This document shows positions 57,101 through 64,000 of a stretch of 64,000 nucleotides of DNA, piece by piece (position 1 is the first letter of the stretch; each line of letters starts with the position of its first letter). Origin of the DNA: Labia minor. Its lineage: Eukaryota > Arthropoda > Insecta > Dermaptera > Spongiphoridae. The notes below the pieces were generated by a model, which saw nothing but the letters and a program-made list of their open reading frames with translations, was not told where the DNA came from and did not search any database. The translations under genes and the position numbers were made by a program. Where the stretch lies: NCBI GenBank assembly GCA_963082975.1, contig OY720345.1, positions 16,084,491 to 16,148,490 of the forward strand, given 5' to 3'.

Positions 57101-58625
57101 AATTTACTGGCAGACCTCCTCTCAAGACAGCCAATACTAGAATATTTCGAAAACGAAGATGCGATTAAGGTAGTCAATATAGTGGAACTTAACGAAATAA
57201 AGAAGGATCAGAAAGAAAATTTTAAAGAATTGAATTCTACTAAAGATACGGAAAAACGTTATAATATTACATTCAGGAAATTAAGAGGTAGATCAAGGAT
57301 ATTTGTATCGGAGAAATTTGGTTTAAATTTAATAAAAAGGGTACATGAGTACTATGGTCACATTGGTGCAGGTCAAATGAGTGAAAAGATAAGACCAATC
57401 TATTATTTTAAAAATTTTGATCAATTAATATATAAATTTTGTAAAAACTGTACAATTTGCAGAGAAAATAAAGTGCGAAGAGGCAGACAAATAGGTTTTA
57501 TGTCAAAGTTGGGTCCACCAACTGAACCCTATGAGATCATGTACATAGATTCCGTGGGAGGTTTCGGAGGAAACAGATCACCAAAGAAGTTTATGCATAT
57601 TCTGGTTGATCATTTTACTAGATATATGCATGGATATCTACTTCTACAGGTCAATGTGCAAAAGATTTTATAAAAATGATTGAAAAATTAGAAGATAAGG
57701 CTAAAATTAAAATCATTTTAGCTGACCAATATACTGCCCTAAACTCAAAGGATTTCAAAGATTATTTAAAGAATAATCAAATAAAATTAATATTTACCAC
57801 TATTGACTGTCCTCAATCTAATGGACTAAACGAAAGACTGAACCAAACTCTGGTTAACCGAATAAGATGTAAAATTAATAGTAGAGATACCAGAGTTTGG
57901 ACAAAGATTGCAGAGGATTGTGTTATAGAATATAACAAAACTATTCATAGCTCAACAAAGTTTGAACAAGCATATTTGCTATTTGGAAAAAAATCGCCCA
58001 TTGATCCATTCGATAAACTAAACAGAAATTGTCTTATGGAAGATAGGAAGAAGGCTTTCGAAAATTCAATGAAGAGTTTTGAAAAGAATAAAGCAAGAAT
58101 AGACAAGAATCGGAAAACTCATGAATTTAAGATTGGAGATAGAGTGTATATTGAAAACGGAAACAAAATAAATAGGAAGAAAACTGATAAAGTGAGATCT
58201 GGACCTTTTAAAATTACGAAAAGAATTTCAACATCAATTTATGAAGTTGATAGCGGAAAAAGGAAAAAGTGCTCTAATTATATCCACACAAATAAATTGT
58301 CTCCATTTTCTTCCGAAAATTAACTTGTAGGGGGAAGATGTAAATAATATTATTATATTATTTATAATAATTGCTCCAAGAGACCTAGTAAGAGGATTGG
58401 GAACTATTTTATTTATTTATTTATATTAGTGAATTATGAATAATGTTTTTATTAGTTTGTTTGTTTTGTTTTTGTAATTTGAAATAACGTGAAATTTAAT
58501 TATTTTCCAGGTATTTATTTTAATATTTCAATATGTTCATGTTTTTATTTAATTATTTTTGTTAATTTATGTAACCTATTTTAAATATATTTTCCAGAAA
58601 TAATAAAATCGGTTATCAAAATTAC
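54190..58625 (+). mobile_element. Ty3/gypsy LTR retrotransposon fossil, 5'-truncated
   Basis: Order of parts: gag-like region with a Cys/His knuckle variant (about 54.2-55.3 kb), aspartic protease (55.3-55.7), reverse transcriptase with a YIDD-type centre (55.9-56.7), RNase H (56.7-57.1), integrase with HHCC finger and catalytic core (57.2-58.3). The gag-protease-RT-RH-integrase order places it in Ty3/gypsy. A purine tract and a putative 3' LTR follow; no 5' LTR is found. It is a broken, non-functional copy with roughly five breaks plus the lost left end. Long stretches remain readable, so it is probably of moderate rather than great age. It lies in the intron or upstream flank of the first visible GLUT exon, in the opposite orientation. 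Confidence 0.88.
58338..58625 (+). repeat. Putative 3' LTR of the Ty3/gypsy fossil
   Basis: Follows the polypurine tract AGGGGGAAGA, begins TGTAAATAATATT, contains AATAAA near 58601 and could end at AAATTACA, giving TG...CA borders. Because the left LTR is missing, the length cannot be confirmed. Confidence 0.45.
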
Positions 58626-59059
58626 ATATAACACAATTAAATAAATATATTATATGTATGATTATGTATTATATATATCTACCATATATGCTATACTTAG
58701 GTAAACCAATAATATACATTATATATATGTATCTCAAACATTCAAGAATCAAAAATATAATAATTAATGAAAAGAAAATCAAATTAATTATTCATTAATT
58801 TGTGCTCATGTAAATATAATAATAATTATTTTTAAGACTTTTCAATTATATTATCATTTCAGTATATCAAAGCCTTAATTTATTTTTTATTTTCTTATTT
58901 ATTCTTTAATTTATTCATTTATTGATTAAATATTATACTAAACATATTATATTGTATATGTTATAATAGAAGACAATATTATATTAATTTTCTTGGTAGA
59001 TATACTGAGATGAAGAGGGAGGGGGTGGGGGCAAGTATGTCGGATCGACAATGCAAAGT
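58626..59059. other. AT-rich spacer
   Basis: Nothing supportable except a G-rich patch near 59010. Confidence 0.6.
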
Positions 59060-59162
59060 CCTATAGACCCCAGATAGAGCAATTCCCTTGCTAGGCCTGG
59101 GACTTGAACCCGGGACCACGAGAATGTGAGGCAGCTTCGCTAACCTCTCACCCTGTGGCGCC
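59060..59162 (-). mobile_element. tRNA-derived SINE, head only
   Basis: Complement of the head with GGGACTTGAACCCGGGACCA (B box) and CTCTCACCCTGTGGCGCC; it stops at CCTATAGACCCC, the common head-only boundary. Confidence 0.82.
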
Positions 59163-59215
59163 TTAAGCTTTGTATATTTTTTTTTTTAAATTAATTATTT
59201 GATTTTTTTTCATTA

Positions 59216-59986
59216 CAGGGTTTTGCATTAATATAAATAACATTATTCACTAGTATATAAATAAATTCAAAATAAATATAAACAAAATTTTATTTAAAAA
59301 CCAAATTTGAGTCATTAAGTTATTCTATACCTCTTGCATACAGTTGTCTACTTTCAACTGTTCTTTGGTTGTTTCGTTTCATTTGAATTCTAACGAGCTT
59401 CTTCCTAGTATATTTAATGGTTTTAAGGGTCCTTGAGATGGTATTTCGGCTCTTCAAAATTCCTTCAGAAACCAATTCTTCATGAAGAATCTCTAAAGAG
59501 ATATTGAGAAATTTTATTTTTTTTCCTCCATTTGGTGTCTCTTTTCTTCCTTTTTTAGTAAAAACTATTTCCTCCCTATTTTGTTTTATTAATTTATAAA
59601 CGGCCGAAATTGAGAGGTCAAGATTTTCAGGTATTTCTTTGACTGGAGCATTTCTTTCAAATACTCGTCTTACACCTTTAATTATTTCCGAGATAACCAT
59701 GTTTCGTATTTTTCTTGAGTTATTTATGGGTTCGGAGTCTACAGAAGATTCTTCTTCAGGTAGAAATATTTCGACTTCAGAGTCGTTATAATTTAAAGTC
59801 ATTTGGGTCAAAAAAAAGATGAAAACAAAATAAATACAATAATTAATTAATAAATTTAGATTAATTTAATTTATTAGTGTTCAAATTTCAACGATTTTTT
59901 GCAACAGATAAAAATTATTTGTATTTATTTTGATTTCATTTATATATATCATTGAATAATTTTATTTATTATAATGCATAACCCTG
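59216..59986 (-). mobile_element. Tc1/mariner-type short element, structurally complete, with HTH-only ORF
   Basis: Terminal inverted repeats of about 35 bp: CAGGGTTTTGCATTAATATA on the left and its partner TATAATGCATAACCCTG on the right. TA flanks both ends (59214-59215, 59987-59988), the Tc1/mariner target. At 771 bp it is about half the length of an autonomous element and encodes only the DNA-binding part of a transposase. Confidence 0.85.
59320..59811 (-). CDS. Tc1-like transposase DNA-binding region only (163 aa)
   Basis: An intact 163-residue frame inside the element at 59216-59986. Residues 1-35 are acidic (EVEIFLPEEESSVDSEP). Then two helix-turn-helix units follow: VISEIIKGVRRVFERNAPVK with LDLSISAVYKLIKQNREE, and ISLEILHEELVSEGILKSRN with TISRTLKTIKYTRKKLVRIQ. 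The end MKRNNQRTVESRQLYARGIE corresponds to the linker just before the DDE catalytic domain, which is missing. The ATG lies about 175 bases inside the 5' terminus. Such a protein could bind the element ends and compete with full transposase; that is inference. It could also simply be a deletion product with its frame not yet lost. Confidence 0.72.
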   Translation of the reverse strand: MTQMTLNYNDSEVEIFLPEEESSVDSEPINNSRKIRNMVISEIIKGVRRVFERNAPVKEIPENLDLSISAVYKLIKQNREEIVFTKKGRKETPNGGKKIKFLNISLEILHEELVSEGILKSRNTISRTLKTIKYTRKKLVRIQMKRNNQRTVESRQLYARGIE

Positions 59987-59988
59987 TA

Positions 59989-60466
59989 TTATGATAATAT
60001 TTTCTGAGAACATTTTATAAAATTAAATATATATATATATATTATTATTATTATTTGCGTTTGGACCATCTAGGATCACGCAAAGCTCCCATACATTTAA
60101 GGGTATTGATGTTAAGTGGGCCCATATATGAATGTTCTTTAGGTGTTAACTTTATTCTTCATTTTGTGTGCTCGTGAAGATCCGGATCCTCCAGGTGACG
60201 GGTAAATTGGGTACCACCTGGAGTTATTCTCATCACGATCTATTGTTGCTTATGGTTGCTTGTTTTTGAAGTAGTCCTGCTGGTGCAGGGCTGTATAGAA
60301 CCAGGGCTTGTCAGTTCCTGGAGATATATATATATTTATTTAAAAAATATACTTTTACTCCAATTCCACTAATTAATTATTTTTTTAGTGGTTTAAACAA
60401 TAACTTCTTGATAAATGATTTGTAATTAATTAAAATTTATTTATAATACAAATTTTATCTTAACAG
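59989..60466. repeat. Spacer with an unclassified repeat-like block (about 60048-60325)
   Basis: The block has balanced composition: GGACCATCTAGGATCACGCA, GATGTTAAGTGGGCCC, CTCCAGGTGACGGGTAAATT and ACCACCTGGAG. The last two form a hairpin around CTCCAGGTG/CACCTGGAG. The order GACCAT...GTTAAG...GGGCCC is reminiscent of 5S rRNA, so a 5S-derived SINE is possible, but the match is weak. Confidence 0.35.
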
Positions 60467-61629
60467 ACAAAATGTGTTAAAAAAAGAATGTAATAAGAGT
60501 TCCATCAGCGATTTTTTCTTTCCTACTATAGCTTTGCAATATCCACAATTTCTGCCAAACTTTTCATTTTCCAACCAGCAAAGACAACAGAATCATCATA
60601 ATTATTATCAAGCAACTGCTTCGGCTACACCTCCAAATCTAATGTTAAATTCTCAAAATATATATCCTTATCAAAACAATCAATGTATATATAATTCAAT
60701 TATAAATCATTTTTTTAATCTTGATTAATTTTATTATGAATGATACAAATTATTTTTTTTAAATTATATTAAACATAAGATCTTTTTTGTTTCAGTATAT
60801 TATAATGTAGCACAAAGACCTGCAGCCCCTGCAGTGACTGAAAACAAGTTCAACAGGGTGCGCAAACTCAGTCATTACCTCTTATACAACAGCATCCAAT
60901 GCAACTTTCTATGGTAACAATGCCAATGCAACCTGTTTCTACAGGTCAACAACCTCAAACTCAAACTCAGAAAAGTATATTTTCAACTAATTTACTTATT
61001 TATCATAATAATTATTCATTTAAATATTATTCATTTACAAAATTTATTTTTTAGATAAAAGACAAAGAAGAACTCATGCTGTAGATATCGTTGATCCTAA
61101 AACAATGCAGGATATAACTCCTGAATTATTTGATAATAAAGAATCTTCTCCTCCACGATCTGGAGAAAGTAGTGCTAGGGAAACTCCTCGACCGGTAAAA
61201 ATAACTAAAATAAAAATCATTCCTTTATCATAGTAGATCAAATAGACCTTCTTTCTAATAATAAATTATTTTCTGATTTAGAATAATACTACATCTAATT
61301 CTGATGTTATTGCTCAATTTGCTGCATTCGTATATAAAGTTGCAAATGAAGAAAATGGCCCATAAACATCGACTGGTTCTGTGATGGCAACTACCATTAC
61401 GGTTGCTCATACTATTACTACTACTACTATTGTTAGTTGTACCTCAACATTAATATCACCTTCAGTAACAACTACAGCAAATATTTCATCTATGTCTGTT
61501 GAAGCTCCTTCTAACTTGACTGATAATTTAGATAGTGTTTCCAGTGAAGTGGAAATATCACAAGCATCTAAAATAAATTTGAATGAAAATTCCAATAGTG
61601 GTTCAACGTTGTGGAAGAAACCAGATAAA
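60467..61629 (+). pseudogene. eIF4G-like N-terminal region, multi-exon pseudogene
   Basis: Four exon-like blocks with GT-AG borders: 60467-60684, 60796-60974, 61055-61194 and 61282-61629. Block 1 has SNQQRQQNHHNYYQATASAT; block 2 YYNVAQRPAAPAV then a Gln-rich run; block 3 KRQRRTHAVDIVDPKTMQDI followed by SSPPRSGESSARETPRP; block 4 NNTTSNSDVIAQFAAFVYKV and a Thr/Ser-rich tail. The HAVDIVDPKT..DIT segment matches the unstructured N-terminal part of animal eIF4G, scaffold of the cap-binding complex. Block 2 needs a one-base shift to stay open and block 4 has an in-frame TAA after ANEENGP. Introns are kept, so it arose by DNA duplication, not retroposition. No MIF4G domain is seen. An assembly error could mimic the lesions. 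Confidence 0.62.
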
Positions 61630-61959
61630 GTAATTTTTCTTAATAAAATTTTGAAAATGGTTAAATAAGAATTATATATAATTACAGTGGGGCAACCAGG
61701 GGGGGGGGTTTGGGGGTTAAACCCCTCCCCAGGAGAGAAAAAAATATAAATTGCTGTATATTATGTACTATATTACAAATAGAAAAGAAAAAATATAATC
61801 CTTCTTTTTATTTGAAAAAAAAAAAAAATTCTTAAAGTATAACTTAGTGTATAATAAGTAAGTTTATTTTATTTTAAAAAAATTTTAACAAAAATAAAAA
61901 TTGCTTATTTTTTCGTACAGAATTAAATATAAGAAATAAAAAATTATTTTATTATTTCT
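61630..61959. other. Spacer with a G-rich repeat end
   Basis: At 61685-61740, CAGTGGGGCAACCAGGGGGG and GGTTAAACCCCTCCCC look like one end of a hAT-type MITE, but no second end is found. The rest is AT-rich. Confidence 0.4.
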
Positions 61960-61967
61960 CCTAAATC

Positions 61968-62651
61968 CAGTGGCGTACCTAAGGGGGGGGGGGGTGGTCC
62001 GCACCGGGCGGCACTTATCTTGGGCGGCATTTTTTATATTTAGTTATAGTTGTAAAAAGCAACTTATTCATTTCATATTTATATTTTTTCTTTCTTGAAT
62101 AATAAATGATTATTATGATTATTATAAGTTTACTATTTGATTTATATAAATTATGATCAACTATATGATTTTGAATATTATTCCTCGGTGTATATAAATG
62201 CATTTTAGTGTAAATTTTGAATTCTAATTTCAAGAATAGGATAATAATTTTATTTTATTGTATTCATTAAAATTCGTTGAATTCGTAAACGCATCTTTAA
62301 GATTTTGTTCGGCAAAATTATCTTCGTTCTACAGTGAGTCGATTAAGACTACAAAATCTTGCAATATTGTCAATAGGACAAGAAATTACAAATAATATAA
62401 ATTTTGAGAGCATTATACACGATTTTTCTAGTATGAAAGCTAGAAGAGTAAATATTATATAAATATGTTTACGAGTGCATACAAATATGTGACAAAAAAT
62501 TTACTCTGTGTATTAATTAATATTGATTAAATAACTTAATAATTTATTTATGTGTATTAATTTATAAAAACCACTATTTGATTGACTTATAATAAATAGG
62601 GCGGCAAACTGGAGAACGCCCCGGGCGGCAAAAGTTTTAGGTAAGCCACTG
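61968..62651. mobile_element. hAT-type MITE with perfect 8-bp target duplication
   Basis: CAGTGGCGTACCTAAGGGGG and TTTTAGGTAAGCCACTG are inverted ends, and CCTAAATC flanks both sides (61960-61967, 62652-62659). GGGCGGCA motifs face each other near the ends. The 684-bp interior has no recognisable coding region. Confidence 0.9.
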
Positions 62652-62694
62652 CCTAAATCATAAAAAACAAAAGACTTAATATAAGATTACTAGG

Positions 62695-63332
62695 GGTCAT
62701 TCCACGTCAATTCAACCAGAAAATAGTCATTTTTTCACCCAAAATCTCAGATTTTTATGAAAATTGGTAAATATGTTCTATTTATAAACATGAAAAACAC
62801 CACCAAATTTTAATTTTTTATCTCACATAGTTTTTGAGTAATGGAACTTTAAAGATTGGCGTTTTTAAATTTCCGAGCCTCGTATAAGGCCAGATAAAAC
62901 GTGTAGTGGTGTAGAAAATAATTTCTCATTCACTTATTTAACCTCCTATCTTGTTGAAATTTTTAAGGCATGTTCTTATAACTATGAGGAATTGTAAAAA
63001 AAATGTAACGGACCCCAAAATATTTTTAAAAAAATTATGTTGGACATTATAAAATTTTAAAATTACAAACAAGGTTTAGCGTAAAATGAAATATCACGAC
63101 AAGGGAATGAGATAATCAAGAACTTTTTTTTCCCTAAATTATCTACATGAAATGGGCTTTAATTTAATAAAATAAAAGTTTTGTGTATTTGCCTCCTTCT
63201 ATTTACTAAGACCACTGCAAGTTACAACACATTAATTATGAGCAATATGAGAGTCTCAATGGCTGAATATTGTTAATAATTAGACATTTTAATATTAAAT
63301 AAAATATTTTTACCTAAAAATGTCCATCGAAG
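62695..63332. mobile_element. Possible left end of an unclassified DNA transposon
   Basis: GGGGTCATTCCACGTCAATT opens a stretch of mixed sequence that leads to the coding fragment at 63333. I have the impression of having met this opening in repeats of other animals, but cannot name the family. No matching inverted end lies in the window. Confidence 0.35.
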
Positions 63333-63656
63333 GAAAGTTTAACAGCATTCTTACAAACAAAGTTTGAAAACTATGAGGAAGAAGATAGGATCGAATTCAA
63401 ACAGTGGGTAGCTACAGAGAGGACACAGATGATAACTCAAACTTCAACCATTGATGAATTTATTGATGAACTAACAACAAAAATAGAAAAATTGATCCCA
63501 CATTCTTATATTGCAAAAAGTCAGTCGATCTATTTTAAAAGTCTAAAGGATAACTGCGCGCCAAATCAAGCTATTATATCAATGGACTTCAGCGAGAATT
63601 TCTCTTATGTGAGAGGTATCATTGGACCTCAGACTCCTGCACTGTTCACCCAGTAA
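63333..63656 (+). pseudogene. Fragment of an uncharacterised transposon-type protein
   Basis: The frame reads ESLTAFLQTKFENYEEEDRI, then TIDEFIDELTTKIEKLIPHS, YIAKSQSIYFKSLKDNC and AIISMDFSENFSYV before losing the expected continuation. The pattern K..F...K..L......VD/MDFxENFxF resembles a widespread repeat-encoded animal protein of unknown class. Further on, TVHPVIINMCVDD and SSHCIISDDLNHD appear in other frames in the expected order. The first ATG is at 63429; upstream codons still look coding. Function unknown; transposase is inference. Confidence 0.5.
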
Positions 63657-63854
63657 TAATTAACATGTGTGTTGATGACAAAAAAATAGTCTCATCACAT
63701 CATACAAACATCATGATTTAAGTCATCGGAAATTATACAATGTGATGAGACTATTTTTTTGTCATCAACACACATGTTAATTATTACTGGGTGAACAGTG
63801 CAGGAGTCTGAGGTCCAATGATACCTCTCACATAAGAGAAATTCTCGCTGAAGT
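63586..63854. repeat. Perfect 114-bp inverted repeat with 41-bp loop
   Basis: Arms 63586-63699 and 63741-63854 are exact complements, both derived from the coding fragment (ACTTCAGCGAGAATTTCTCT and AGAGAAATTCTCGCTGAAGT at the outer ends). The loop continues the coding sequence of the right-hand, inverted copy. Either a very recent inverted duplication or a fold-back artefact of sequencing or assembly. Confidence 0.95.
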
Positions 63855-64000
63855 TTGTATTAATTTTAATTGTGACTCAGAAAATTAAATCACAAGGTGA
63901 GCATGCCACTCAGTTGCCTGAGACACGACCTCCCAAGGAGGTAATCGGACCTGGACCGAAAGTAGGGAAAAATAGGTCAAAAAATACATACATATGGCCC
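63855..64000. other. Window edge, unclassified mixed-composition sequence
   Basis: Balanced composition from about 63895 (CATGCCACTCAGTTGCCTGA, CGACCTCCCAAGGAGGTAAT, GGACCTGGACCGAAAGTAGG), probably part of a repeat cut by the window edge. Confidence 0.4.

Noticed and set aside
61407-61595. Minus-strand 62-codon frame
   Set aside because: Shadow of the Thr/Ser-rich eIF4G-like exon on the plus strand.

Overview
The window is a strongly AT-rich, gene-poor piece of a eukaryotic nuclear genome. An arthropod is the best guess: spliced genes with short introns, a TATA plus TCAGT initiator promoter, an SLC2/GLUT gene, an eIF4G-like fragment, and abundant Helitron, hAT, mariner/Tc1 and SINE debris. 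I cannot name the species. No rRNA, functional tRNA gene, CRISPR array or bacterial feature is visible.

Host genes are few. A small two-part locus at 26.5-27.1 kb (+) has a core promoter, an unrecognised 104-residue protein with a KEN-box motif, and a poly(A) signal. Three correctly phased exons of a class I glucose transporter lie at 53.2-54.1 kb (-). A multi-exon eIF4G-like pseudogene lies at 60.5-61.6 kb (+). I see no further GLUT exons in the 53 kb downstream of the third one.

Most of the rest is mobile DNA. The dominant component is a group of short elements with Helentron/HINE architecture: paired subterminal inverted repeats, a microsatellite in the middle and a 3' hairpin. I label three families HINE-A (about 15 copies), HINE-B (about 9 pieces) and HINE-C (2 copies). 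Their cores are related, but each family has its own matched pair of end repeats. They nest in one another: HINE-B inside HINE-C inside HINE-A at 11.2-12.9 kb. One HINE-C insertion at 45.3-46.5 kb can be compared with its own unoccupied target, preserved in an inverted duplicate at 30.3-30.6 kb; no target duplication is seen.

Other elements: hAT-type MITEs with 8-bp target duplications (24.95, 34.37, 40.57, 41.43 and 61.97 kb, plus older ones), a foldback family beginning GGTAATT (12.9, 42.5 and 50.5 kb), mariner relics (7.7, 15.1 and 38.7 kb), a complete short Tc1-type element at 59.2-60.0 kb that still encodes a DNA-binding-domain-only protein, tRNA-derived SINEs, one canonical Helitron 3' end (49.1 kb), and a broken 5'-truncated Ty3/gypsy fossil at 54.2-58.6 kb beside the first visible GLUT exon. 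The right edge (62.7-64.0 kb) holds an unclassified element with a conserved coding fragment and a perfect 114-bp inverted repeat.

The remaining gaps are AT-rich and simple, punctuated by short GC-richer, CpG-containing blocks (about 1.4-2.0, 13.6-13.9, 18.8-19.3, 22.0-22.9, 32.8-33.2, 36.5-36.8, 39.9-40.2, 47.9-48.1 and 49.6-50.1 kb). These do not look like known repeats and are candidates for regulatory DNA.
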